A stretch of 64,000 bases of DNA from Manis javanica (taxonomy: Eukaryota > Chordata > Mammalia > Pholidota > Manidae), in the NCBI RefSeq assembly GCF_040802235.1, contig NC_133165.1:19873623-19937622 (forward strand). The letters run 5' to 3'. The notes under the pieces are model-generated. The model searched no databases. It saw only the letters and a list, made by a program, of their open reading frames with translations, and was not told the DNA's origin. Position numbers and translations under genes: made by a program. Shown one piece after another: positions 36,192 to 46,529 of the stretch (within the stretch, counting starts at the first letter, position 1; each line of letters opens with the position of its first letter).

Positions 36192-37115
36192 ATGAAAAGG
36201 CAAAACTACAGGCAGACAAAGATCACAGAGACAACACCTGAGAAGGAGACAGACCTAACTAGTCCTCCTGAAAAAGAATTCAAAATAAAAATCATGAACA
36301 TGCTGACAGAGATGCAGAAAAAAATGCAAGAGCAATGGGATGAGATGCAGAGAAAAATGCAAGAGCAGTGGGATGAGATGCAGAGAAAAATGCAAGAGCA
36401 GTGGGATGAAGTCCGGAAGGAGATCACAGATGTCAGGAAAGAGATCACAGAAGTGAAACAATCCCTGGAAGGATTTATAAGCAGAATGGATAAGATGCAA
36501 GAGGCCATTGAAGGAATAGAAGCCAGAGAACAGGAACGTATAGAAGCTGACATAGAGAGAGATAAAAGGATCTCCAGGAATGAAACAACACTAAGAGAAA
36601 TATGTGACCAATACAAAAGGAAAAACATTCGTATTATAGGGATACCAGAAGAGGAAGAAAGAGGAAAAGGGATAGAAAGTGTCTTTGAAGAAATAATTGC
36701 TGAAAACTTCCCCAAACTGGGGGAGGAAATAATCGAACAGACCATGGAATTATACAGAACCCCCAACAGAAAGGATCCAAGGAGGACAACACCAAGACAC
36801 ATAATAATTAAAATGGCAAGGATCAAGGACAAGGAAAGAGTTTTAAAGGCAGCTAGAGAGAAAAAGGTCACCTATAAAGGAAAACCAATCAGGCTAACAT
36901 CAGACTTCTCAACAGAAACCCTACAGGCCAGAAGAGAATGGCATGATATACTTAATGCAATGAAACAGAAGGGCCTTGAACCAAGGATACTGTATCCAGC
37001 ACGACTATCATTTAAATATGATGGTGGGATCAAACAATTCCCAGACAAGCAAAAGCTGAGGGAATTTGCTTCCCACAAACCACCTCTACAGGGCATCCTA
37101 CAGGGACTGCTCTAG
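36192..37115 (+). CDS. L1 ORF1p, intact
   Basis: A 307-residue open frame. L1 ORF1p is an RNA-binding trimeric chaperone that coats L1 RNA in cytoplasmic particles. The start ATG sits in a good context (accatga). Residues 40-72 are three exact-length 11-residue repeats (EMQRKMQEQWD, first copy K for R), then heptads EVRKEIT/DVRKEIT at 73-86: a trimeric coiled coil. The RRM starts near 145 (NIRIIGIPEE) and the C-terminal domain near 240 holds VTYKGKPIRLTSDFS. Human ORF1p is 338 residues, so this coil is shorter. No stop or frameshift. Confidence 0.92.
   Translation: MKRQNYRQTKITETTPEKETDLTSPPEKEFKIKIMNMLTEMQKKMQEQWDEMQRKMQEQWDEMQRKMQEQWDEVRKEITDVRKEITEVKQSLEGFISRMDKMQEAIEGIEAREQERIEADIERDKRISRNETTLREICDQYKRKNIRIIGIPEEEERGKGIESVFEEIIAENFPKLGEEIIEQTMELYRTPNRKDPRRTTPRHIIIKMARIKDKERVLKAAREKKVTYKGKPIRLTSDFSTETLQARREWHDILNAMKQKGLEPRILYPARLSFKYDGGIKQFPDKQKLREFASHKPPLQGILQGLL
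36309..36407 (+). repeat. 33-bp tandem repeats in ORF1 coiled coil
   Basis: Three units of 33 bp around gagatgcagagaaaaatgca, each coding 11 residues. Units two and three differ at one base or so, which suggests recent unequal expansion. Confidence 0.85.
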
Positions 37116-37310
37116 ATGGGAGCACCCCTAAAAAGAGCACAGAACAAAACACACAACATATGAAGAATGGAGGAGGAGGAATAAGAAGGGAGAGAAGAAA
37201 AGACTCTCCAGACAGTGTATATAACAGCTCAATAAGCGAGCTAAGTTAGGCAGTAAGATACTAAAGAAGCTAACCTTGAACCTTTGGTAACCACGAATCT
37301 AAAGCCTGCA

Positions 37311-40300
37311 ATGGCAATAAGTACATATCTTTCAATAGTCACCCTAAATGTAAATGGACTTAATGCACCAATCAAAAGACATAGAGTAATAGAATGGATA
37401 AAAAAGCAAGACCCATCTATATGCTGCTTACAAGAAACTCACCTTAAACCCAAAGATAAGCATAGACTAAAAGTCAAGGGATGGAAAAACATATTTCAGG
37501 CAAACAACAGTGAGAAGAAAGCAGGGGTTGCAGTACTAATATCAGACAAAATAGACTTCAAAACAAAGAAAGTAACAAGAGATAAAGAAGGCCACTACAT
37601 AATGATAAAGGGCTTAGTCCAACAAGAGGATATAACCATTCTAAATATATATGCACCCAATACAGGAGCACCAGCATATGTGAAGCAAATACTAACAGAA
37701 CTAAAGAGGGAAATAGACTGCAATGCATTCATTGTAGGAGACTTCAACACACCACTCACCCCAAAGGATAGATCCACCGGGCAGAAAATAAGTAAAGACA
37801 CACAGGCACTGAACAACACACTAGAACAGATGGACCTAATAGACATCTATAGAACTTTACATCCAAAAGCAACAGGATATACATTCTTCTCAAGTGCACA
37901 TGGAACATTCTCCAGAATAGACCACATACTAGCTCACAAAAAGAGCCTCAGTAAATTCCACAATATTGAAATTCTACCAACCAATTTTTCAGACCACAAA
38001 GGTATGAAAGTAGAAATAAATTCTACAAAGAAAACAAAAAGGCTCACAAACACATGGAGGCTTAACAACATGCTACTAAATAATCAATGGATCAATGAAC
38101 AAATCAAAATAGAGATCAAGGAATATATAGAAACAAATGACAACAACAACACTAAGCCCCAACTTCTGTGGGATGCAGCGAAAGCAGTCTTAAGAGGAAA
38201 GTATATAGCAATCCAGGCACACTTGAAGAAGGAAGAACAATCCCAAATGAATAGTCTAACATCACAATTATTAAAACTGGAAAAAGAAGAACAAATGAGG
38301 CCTAAAGTCAGCAGAAGGAGGGACATAATAAAGATCAGAGAAGAAATAAACAAAATTGAGAAGAATAAAACAATAGCAAAAATCAACGAAACCAAGAGCT
38401 GGTTCTTTGAGAAAATAAACAAAATAGATAAGCCTCTAGCCCAACTTATTAAGAGAAAAAGAGAGTCAACACAAATCAACATAATCAGAAATGAGAATGG
38501 AAAAATCACGACAGACTCCACAGAAATACAAAGAATTATTAAAGACTACTATGAAAACCTATATGCCAACAAGCTGGAAAACCTAGAAGAAATGGACAAC
38601 TTCCTAGAAAAATACAACCTCCCAAGACTGACCAAGGAAGAAACACAAAAGTTAAACAAACCAATTACAAGCAAAGAAATTGAAACAGTAATCAAAAAAC
38701 TACCCAAGAACAAAACCCCGGGGCCGGACGGATTTACCTCGGAATTTTATCAGACACACAGAGAAGACATAATACCCATTCTCCTTAAAGTGTTCCACAA
38801 AATAGAAGAAGAGGGAATACTCCCAAACTCATTCTATGAAGCCAACATCACCCTAATACCAAAACCAGGCAAAGACCCCACCAAAAAAGAAAATTACAGA
38901 CCAATATCCCTGATGAACGTAGATGCAAAAATACTCAATAAAATATTAGCAAACAGAATTCAACAGTATATCAAAAGGATCATACACCATGACCAAGTGG
39001 GGTTCATCCCAGGGATGCAAGGATGGTACAACATTCGAAAATCCATCAACATCATCCACCACATCAACAAAAAGAAAGACAAAAACCACATGATCATCTC
39101 CATAGATGCTGAAAAAGCATTTGACAAAATTCAACATCCATTCATGATAAAAACTCTCAGCAAAATGTGAATAGAGGGCAAGTACCTCAACATAATAAAG
39201 GCCATATATGATAAACCCACAGCCAGCATTATACTGAACAGCGAGAAGCTGAAAGCATTTCCACTGAGATCGGGAACCAGACAGGGATGCCCACTCTCCC
39301 CACTGTTATTTAACATAGTACTGGAGGTCCTAGCCACGGCAATCAGACAAAACAAAGAAATACAAGGAATCCAGATTGGTAAAGAAGAAGTTAAACTGTC
39401 ACTATTTGCAGATGATATGATACTGTACATAAAAAACCCTAAAGACTCCACTCCAAAACTACTAGAACTGATATCGGAATACAGCAAAGTTGCAGGATAC
39501 AAAATCAACACACAGAAATCTGTAGCTTTCCTATACACTAACAACGAATCAATAGAAAGAGAAATCAGGAAAACAATTCCATTCACCATTGCATCAAAAA
39601 GAATAAAATACCTAGGAATAAACCTAACCAAGGAAGTGAAAGACTTATACTCTGAAAACTACAAGTCACTCTTAAGAGAAATTAAAGGGGACACTAATAA
39701 ATGGAAACTCATCCCATGCTCATGGCTAGGAAGAATTAATATCGTCAAAATGGCCATCCTGCCGAAAGCAATATACAAATTTGATGCAATCCCTCTCAAA
39801 TTACCAGCAACATTCTTCAATGAATTGGAACAAATAATTCAAAAATTCATATGGAAACACCAAAGACCCCGAATAGCCAAAGCAATCCTGAAAAAGAAGA
39901 ATAAAGTAGGGGGGATCTCACTCCCCAACTTCAAGCTCTACTACAAAGCCATAGTAATCAAGACAATTTGGTACTGGCACAAGAACAGAGCCACAGACCA
40001 GTGGAACAGATTAGAGACCCCAGAAATTAACCCAAACATATATGGTCAATTAATATTTGATAAAGGAGCCATGGACATACAATGGCAAAATGACAGTCTC
40101 TTCAACAGATGGTGCTGGCAAAACTGGACAGCTACATGTAGGAGAATGAAACTGGACCATTGTCTAACCCCATATACAAAGGTAAACTCAAAATGGATCA
40201 AAGACCTGAATGTAAGTCACGAAACCATTAAACTCTTGGAAAAAAACATAGGCAAAAACCTCTTAGACATAAACATGAGTGATCTCTTCTTGAACATATC

Positions 40301-41126
40301 TCCCCGGGCAAGGAAAACAACAGCAAAAATGAGCAAGTGGGACTACATTAAGCTGAAAAGCTTCTGTACAGCGAAAGACACCATCAATAGAACAAAAAGG
40401 AACCCTACAGTATGGGAGAATATATTTGAAAATGACAGATCTGATAAAGGCTTGACGTCCAGAATATATAAAGAGCTCACACGCCTCAACAAACAAAAAA
40501 CAAATAACCCAATTAAAAAATGGGCAGAGGAACTGAACAGACAGTTCTCCAAAAAAGAAATACAGATGGCCAAGAGACACATGAAAAGATGCTCCACATC
40601 GCTAATTATCAGAGAAATGCAAATTAAAACTACAATGAGGTATCACCTCACACCAGTAAGGATAGCTGCCATCCAAAAGACAAACAACAACAAATGTTGG
40701 CGAGGCTGTGGAGAAAGGGGAACCCTCCTACACTGCTGGTGGGAATGTAAATTAGTTCAACCATTGTGGAAAGCAGTATGGAGGTGCATCAAAATGCTCA
40801 AAACAGACCTACCATTTGACCCAGGAATTCCACTCCTAGGAATTTACCCTAAGAACGCAGCAATCAAGTTTGAGAAAGACAGATGCACTCCTATGTTTAT
40901 CGCAGCACTATTTACAATAGCCAAGAATTGGAAGCAACCTAAATGTCCATCTGTAGATGAATGGATAAAGAAGATGTGGTACATATACACAATGGAATAC
41001 TACTCAGCCATAAGAAGTGGAAAAATCCAACCATTTGTAGCAACATGGATGGAGCTGGAGAGTATTATGCTCAGTGAAATAAGCCAAGCGGAGAAAGAGA
41101 AATACCAAATGATTTCACTCATCTGA
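37311..41126 (+). pseudogene. L1 ORF2p with a single in-frame stop
   Basis: Start ATG at 37,311, about 195 bp after ORF1. Encodes endonuclease and reverse transcriptase for target-primed retrotransposition. Endonuclease motifs: LNVNGLN, QETHLK, NIYAPN, VGDFNTP, SRIDHIL and SDHKG. RT motifs: [33 protein letters not shown] and the catalytic FADD at residue 699. C-terminal zinc knuckle [18 protein letters not shown] near residue 1129. The only visible break is a TGA at codon 620 (39,168-39,170) within the RT; the frame resumes in phase to 41,126. Total 1,271 codons, near the usual 1,275. Confidence 0.92.
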
Positions 41127-41469
41127 GGAGTATAGGAACAAAGGAAAAACTGAAGGAACAAAACAGCAGCAGAATTACAGAACCCAAAAATGGACTAACA
41201 GGTACCAAAGGGAAAGGAACTGGGGAGGATGGGTGGGCAGGGAGGGATAAGGGGGGGGAAGAAGAAGGGGGGTATTAAGATTAGCATGCATGGGGGGGAG
41301 GGAGATAGGGGAGGGTGGGCTGCACAACACAGAGAGGACAAGTAGTGACTCTACAACATTTTGCTAAGCTGATGGACAGTAACCGTAATGTGGTTGTTAG
41401 GGGGGACCTGATATAGGGGAGAGCATAGTAAACATAGTATTCTTCAGGTAAGTGTAGATTAAAAATTTA
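41127..41469 (+). other. L1 3' UTR with G-rich tract
   Basis: After the ORF2 stop, a G-rich purine stretch runs from about 41,210 to 41,330 (ggggggggaagaagaagggg; catgggggggaggg), with G-quadruplex potential, as in other L1 3' UTRs. The end shows a weak polyadenylation signal ATTAAA at about 41,459 followed by the A tract at 41,470. Confidence 0.75.
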
Positions 41470-41499
41470 AAAAAAAAAAAAGAAAGAAAGAAAGAAAAG

Positions 41500-41700
41500 G
41501 GGGATTACTCCTTAACAGGATAAAACTATTGGTAAATCAAAGATCAACGCATGCTTTAAATATCCTTAATGTTGATCACTTAAAGGGTGTCAGATGATCA
41601 GCTATGGAGGTACTCTTTTCTGATAATATTCCTTTCTCTTAATTAAAAAAAAAAAATAAAAATAAAATAAAAATAAAAAAAAATAAAAAAAAAAAAAAAA
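41500..41700 (+). other. Unknown segment with its own A tract
   Basis: About 140 bp of non-L1 sequence (ggattactccttaacaggat ... ctgataatattcctttctc) that ends in ATTAAA followed by about 55 bp of A-rich sequence. It lies between the L1 tail and the ERV-derived segment, in the pattern of a first 3' transduction. Origin not recognised. Confidence 0.5.
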
Positions 41701-41969
41701 GCAGTTACTGTGTGCTGACCTCCAATGAGTTCTGCACAGTGGTATAGAGGGCATGTCAAAGTGTGGGCAAAGGGTCTGTTTGTTTCTACGCAGAAGATCA
41801 AGGCCTAGCTTGGATACCCAGAAAATGAACTAAGATACGATATGAGGAGGAGCTTCCGGCATCAGCACTCTCTGGAGGACTCGTGCCGGGGGATGATCAT
41901 CAAAAAGCCTCCACAGGGATCCGGACGATGCTGCGGTTGTGGCTGCATCCAGCCCACCATCTCCTGGAC

Positions 41970-42380
41970 TTGCCATGAGAAGGAGGAGGGAGATGTCTAG
42001 GCTGGCATGTGCATACAGTGAGACAACGAATTTGACTGGATCTGTACTGTTGGAACTCAACCAGGAGTTGGGAGGGGTGCAAGTTGTAGCACCCCAAAAT
42101 CTCATGACTATAGACTATCTATGGTTAAAAGAACATATGGGATGTGAACAGATCCCAGAAATGGGCTGCTTTAATTTGTCTGATGGTTCAAGTACAGTTG
42201 GAAAATATCCATCATATCATAGATAAATTTTCACAAATGCCTAGGGTGCCTAAATGGTTTTCTTGGCTTCACTGGAGATGGCTGGTAATTATAGATTTGC
42301 TTTGTTTATGTCACCGTATTCCTATTATGTTAATATGTGTGTGCAAATTACTTAGTAGTTTAAAACCTATACATACTTAA
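41970..42380 (+). pseudogene. Retroviral env TM fragment, broken
   Basis: A frame at 41,939-42,226 encodes APQNLMTIDYLWLKEHMGC followed within a few residues by a GC pair and FNLSD. This fits the retroviral TM subunit region with the immunosuppressive-like segment and a CX6CC motif in which the first Cys of the pair is Gly. A frame change near 42,190 follows. The next frame (42,144-42,380) has VPKWFSWLHWRWLVII and a hydrophobic stretch, like the membrane-proximal and membrane-spanning parts. The fusion peptide and SU subunit are not visible. Non-functional as it stands. Confidence 0.6.
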
Positions 42381-43018
42381 GGTACTATACAAGAAGATAT
42401 GTCAAAGAAATAATCAATCCTCCCAAGTTTCCTTCATATGCTACATCTATAGCTTTTCTTCTTCCTTCCTAATTACAAACTTTAAATAGAATTCGTGCCT
42501 CATATCGAATTTACCGAGTATCATAATTCCTCCAGGTGGTAAAGATACCTCGAGACAAGTGCTGGGCATAGAAGCCACAGGGCATAAATCTGCAAAGAAG
42601 TAAAAAGCTAACCTTTGCAAACAATATGGCTTCTCTCTCACTTACCAACTTTACATTTCCCTGTATGGCCCCGGAAGATGACTGGTTAGCCAGAGACGGG
42701 TAAGATTCCTCAAGGGAGGAACAACCTAAGACAGGCACAGTCGCAGGGGGGCCATCAGGTGAGAATTTGGGGATCAACAGAGGTGAGGCTCAGAACCTCA
42801 CCCCCCCTGCTTTGAGAGAAATCTTCTGCATCCGTGGATGTCTTGCTGCCCTTGTCTAGCCTGGATTAATACTTAGTCCATAGGCACACACCTGATCATC
42901 TGATCATCTACATTTGCCTTCTTACAGCACTAAACTATGTTTTCTACCTTTATCTTGCATCTACCTACCACTTCAGCATTTTATTAAAAATAAAAATAAT
43001 AATAATAATAGGAGAAAT

Positions 43019-43340
43019 GTGGGATCAACATATAAATCAAGTACAAAAATCAAATGAATATTCATATTTGACCTGATGGTTTATAGGTCATATTGCATGA
43101 TCAAAACCGAAAGTTTCTGTGATGACTGCCCTTGTACTGTTCACCATGTAAGAATTTATTCACTCTGTAAGAATTCGTTCACCATGTAAGAACTTGTTCG
43201 TTATGCTTCAGAAGATTGGAGACTGACGAGAATTAGGCTTGAGATGGATTAATGATTGTACATTGAGCATTGACCCCCCTATACTGAATTTTATTGTTGT
43301 TAACAACCATTTGATCAATAAATATGAGAGATGCCCTCTC
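43019..43340 (+). repeat. LTR U3-R part of the ERV segment
   Basis: Starts TGTGGGATC after a purine tract. At 43,139-43,200 there are three tandem copies of a unit like gttcaccatgtaagaatt (about 20 bp). AATAAA at 43,317-43,322 is followed by the poly(A) at 43,341. U5 is absent, as in a polyadenylated viral transcript. Confidence 0.6.
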
Positions 43341-43401
43341 AAAAAAAATAAAATAAAATAAAATAAAATAAAATAAAATAAAATAAAAAAAAAAAAAAAA
43401 A
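43341..43401 (+). repeat. (AAAAT)n / poly(A) tail
   Basis: Eight As, then about eight AAAAT units and a pure A run. This is the terminal tail of the composite insertion. The AAAAT pattern is microsatellite growth in a retrotransposon tail. Confidence 0.9.
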
Positions 43402-43416
43402 AAAAAAGAAGATCAG
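43402..43416. repeat. 15-bp target duplication, right copy
   Basis: aaaaaagaagatcag, identical to 34,576-34,590. Its place after the ERV-derived segment, and not after the L1 tail at 41,500, is the key evidence for a composite insertion. Confidence 0.85.
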
Positions 43417-45095
43417 TATCAAGAATGTGACTCCTTAGTACCCAGAGAAGATTGACAAGTTCCCCAAATGTTTGCTGTGTGGTAAAGAAAAAATGAGAAA
43501 GGCAACAAATATACAGATTCTTCCAACTGTTAAAACCCACTGACACTGGTAAGGTGAATCTGGAACGTACTGTTTTCTTAACTGAGTCATTGGTACTATT
43601 CTTATTACCATATATAATTAGGAAAGAGATCATTAATAACCCAGGGTCCATAACTCCTAGGTTATCCATCAATGGGCTTCCATGGGACTGTTCCCACCCC
43701 ACCAAATCTTCTGACAAGCAGTGTGTGATGGATTGGTTCTCTATCAGCTTAGCTAAGTTAGAACTGTGCTTCTGAATTCCCTTCTCTGCAGATTTGTGGG
43801 ACAGTGTGGGCCTTAGGAGGCATTTTGTCCCAGACTGAGAAAGTGGAAGTAGAGCAGTAGCCAGTCTTATTTTTTATGCCTGAAAGGTGGGTGGAGGCTC
43901 TAAGCGCTATTGGAACTCAGGTGTGTTGTTACTTCTGTTCAGGCTCACCTGTTGGCCTGGGGCACCAGCTGGGCCCCTGCGAGATCCTCCTGCTCGATCA
44001 GCCTCCCCAACTCCTGGGCCAGAGGCATGTTTAGCTACATTTCAAGGTGCCAGCTTCTCCTTCATCCAGCTTGTTTTTGCTTGCTCTGCTTCACATCTGT
44101 CTTCTTTTCCCAGCTGCCTACGGACTTCATGTGCCAGTGCCAGGCACAGAAACAACTCTATGTCCTTATTTAGACCTCTTAATCAGCTCCCACAGTAGTA
44201 TAAGGTCAAATCCATATAATTAATGATATATATATAATTAATAAACACATATATAATAAATATACACATGGTTTTGCCTAAACCCTGATATATTGTGTGC
44301 CAAAGCATAATTTTTAAAAAGCTACAAATGTAAAAAAGCTACAAATACAAATACATATTGAGTATGGAAAATTTACTTTTCTTATTAATGAAGGAACTAG
44401 CAATATGGCAAACATAGTTTAAAGAAAGATACAAGAGACCGATGTCCGTAAAAGAAAGAATGCTGGAATATGATTGCCAACTTAGATTCAAAACTGGTTA
44501 GTGTACTACATGACAATCAGAGCATAACCTTTGGATTGTCTTCTCTTTTGGAGAAAAGTCATTTGCACCTCAACTGGAAAGAAATCATTTGCAACTTATC
44601 AATTTTCTACAAGCTAAGATGCAACTTTATAGCTATTAAGCCAGAATCAATAATAAATAGTAAAGCAAAGCTATAGTCCCCAAAGCAAGCTTGGTAGACA
44701 CTGCTCTAGCAAACTTTGAAATGGCAGTCACCTAATTTTTAAGAGTGTTTATATGTATTTTTCTGCAGATAATGGCTATTACCTATCAACATTAAAGGGA
44801 TGTTTAGTTTTTTAAAAAAACATAAAGACCACTGAACTAAAAGAACAAAATATAACTATTTGCATTCAAATTGTGTTATAGTTGCAAAAATAAGAAAAAC
44901 CTGTTTAATCCTGGAAGCTCTTTTTGAGCTGAGTTTTCTCTTCCCATTGCTAATAATTCCCTATAAATTATATATACATATATTATATATATATAAATTA
45001 TTTCCCATATATTTAGTAACAGCCATAAAATCTGTTCATTTGTTATGATTTTAAGCTACCATGTTACCTCTTTTTTTTTCTTACGAAATAGCCAA
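43417..45095. other. Unannotated stretch
   Basis: No gene or repeat family recognised. AT-rich (TA)n-like sequence lies at 44,220-44,275 and 44,965-45,000. A plus-strand frame at 43,887-44,198 (103 codons) shows no domain. Confidence 0.4.
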
Positions 45096-45099
45096 AACT

Positions 45100-45300
45100 T
45101 ACCAAGGGCTTATTATGAAACAGGCACCTTTACATTCACTGTCTCACTGAAGCTTCGTAACAATCACATGATACAAATGTCACTGGCTGCTGCTCCAGAG
45201 GAGGCAGAGATCTAAGCAGAAAGGCGAAAGCCACACTCTGTTCTCTCGCTTTAGAGGCAACACATTCAACCACCACTATGCTCTATTGCCTCTTCTGGAA
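45100..45300 (-). repeat. MIR SINE fragment
   Basis: Inverted MIR: plus strand 'accaagggcttattatgaaa', 'caggcacctttacattcact', then 'aaccaccactatgctctatt' at the far end, covering most of the element. Confidence 0.65.
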
Positions 45301-45355
45301 AGCTCTTTGAAAGATAAATGTTTATCACATATTCAATGCTTACCTCCTTTGCAAT

Positions 45356-45704
45356 TGTGAGGAAAATGGAAGTTCCTATGGCCCGGATCCCCACCTGACC
45401 CTAAACTACTCTATGATGTAATTGGCCTCCTGCTAGGCTAATGCTTCCACACCCACAGGCAATAAGCTATTACTGACTGAGTCACTACATAGGGAGCTCT
45501 ACCCAGTGCTTTGGGTGGAGGCAGACACGGAGGTGGTTTATGGACCTGTGGCCTGCTGAAGGCAGACATGATTCTAGTGCTTGACCTACCCGGGAGAATA
45601 AGGCAGGTATAAACACTTTTACCCCAAGAATGTTCTGTTGTCATTTCTTGTTCTCACTGAGTCCATAGTGAACTTGCCCAGGGCTGAAACCCTCAGGTGA
45701 GACA
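45356..45704 (+). mobile_element. Solo ERV-L LTR (ERV A family)
   Basis: 349 bp from TGTGAGGAAAATGG to GTGAGACA, flanked by a perfect 5-bp duplication gcaat (45,351-45,355 and 45,705-45,709). Homologous to both ERV A LTRs in opposite orientation. It defines the complete LTR for that family, including the U5 end that is unclear in ERV A. Confidence 0.88.
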
Positions 45705-45709
45705 GCAAT

Positions 45710-46255
45710 CAACATATAATGAATGCAACTGTCTTGCTGTCTTGAGCCTTGACTCATAAGAGCACTCAGTACCTGTTGGTCTTCTCAGTCTCTCCTGGCC
45801 CACCACCAACCCCTTACAGAAGGGGTGTTCTAGGGTTCTGTTTGCCTCTTTCCTATAGGCAGCATTGTGGTTTTAAATATTACAGTTACACAAACAACTC
45901 CAAAATCTACCTCCTCAAAATAAAATTTACGTCCAAATTCTAGATTCACACTTCCAAAAAATTGTTGGGTTCCTTTATGGGATGTCTCTCTAGGATGTCA
46001 AACTATGTTCCAAATAAAACACACCTCCTCTTTCCTCTCCTTCCCCCTGCAAAAATATACTCCAATTTCTGTGTTCCCTGGTGTTGGGGAGGTCACCATG
46101 GTGTGCATAAGCCCAGGGTGCAGGAATGCAGAGTAGCACCAGGACACACTTCCTTGGAACATTAATTTTAGTCAGTGATAAATAAAGCACAAAATTATTC
46201 CTCTGCCTAGATATTTGCAGGGCTTGGTTCCTCACCACTTTTCAGTGGTCCCAAC
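45710..46255. other. Unannotated stretch
   Basis: No gene or repeat recognised. Confidence 0.35.
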
Positions 46256-46259
46256 CATC

Positions 46260-46525
46260 TCATCCGACACATCCCCTTCTGTGGTCTCAGGCTTCCTTAT
46301 CCTGCCCTGTTCTTTTCCTCTAGCACTGAATGCCTACTAATGCTGTATATAATTTACTTATTGTCATGTCTATTGTTATTGTCAATCTCACCTCTCAAGA
46401 ATACCAGCTCCACAAAGCAAAGATTTTTTTTTTGTTTTATTTACCAAATTCTCATTACTGGACCTAGAGTAGGTCACACAGTTGACACTCCATAAATATT
46501 TGTTCAAGGAACGACTGAGTCCCTA
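46260..46525 (+). repeat. L2 LINE 3' end
   Basis: Forward L2 terminus: 'gtatataatttacttattgt', 'agaataccagctccacaaag', 'ctggacctagagtaggtcac' and 'actccataaatatttgttca'. An inserted T run at 46,427-46,434 is seen. Confidence 0.65.
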
Positions 46526-46529
46526 AATG

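Larger units (their letters stand above)
41701..43340 (+). mobile_element. ERV-derived segment joined to L1
   Basis: Contains a decayed retroviral env transmembrane region (about 41,970-42,380), about 640 bp of unknown sequence, a purine-rich tract (aataggagaaa, 43,008-43,018) and an LTR-like 3' end beginning TGTGGGATCAAC at 43,019. It stops at the expected polyadenylation site 18 bp past AATAAA. It therefore looks like the 3' end of an ERV transcript, R region included, not a genomic provirus. Family not identified. Confidence 0.65.
34591..43401 (+). mobile_element. Full-length L1 with extended composite 3' end
   Basis: One insertion of about 8.8 kb flanked by a perfect 15-bp duplication. 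Order: 5' UTR with tandem monomers (34,591-36,191), ORF1 (36,192-37,115), ORF2 (37,311-41,126, one stop), G-rich 3' UTR (41,127-41,469), A-rich tail, a 140-bp unknown segment ending in a second A tract (to 41,700), an ERV-derived segment (41,701-43,340) and a final (AAAAT)n/poly(A) tail. A perfect duplication implies recent insertion. The family name is not known to me. Nested insertion of the extra segments into the tail is the main alternative to a single event. Confidence 0.85.

Noticed and set aside
36206-36871. 221-codon minus-strand frame opposite L1 ORF1
   Set aside because: It is the mirror of a strongly coding plus strand, rich in Ser/Ile/Leu as the antisense of a Lys/Glu-rich coil, with no independent features.
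43208-43717. 169-codon minus-strand frame with a Phe-rich run
   Set aside because: The Phe run is the complement of the L1 A-rich tail, and the frame spans the insertion boundary.
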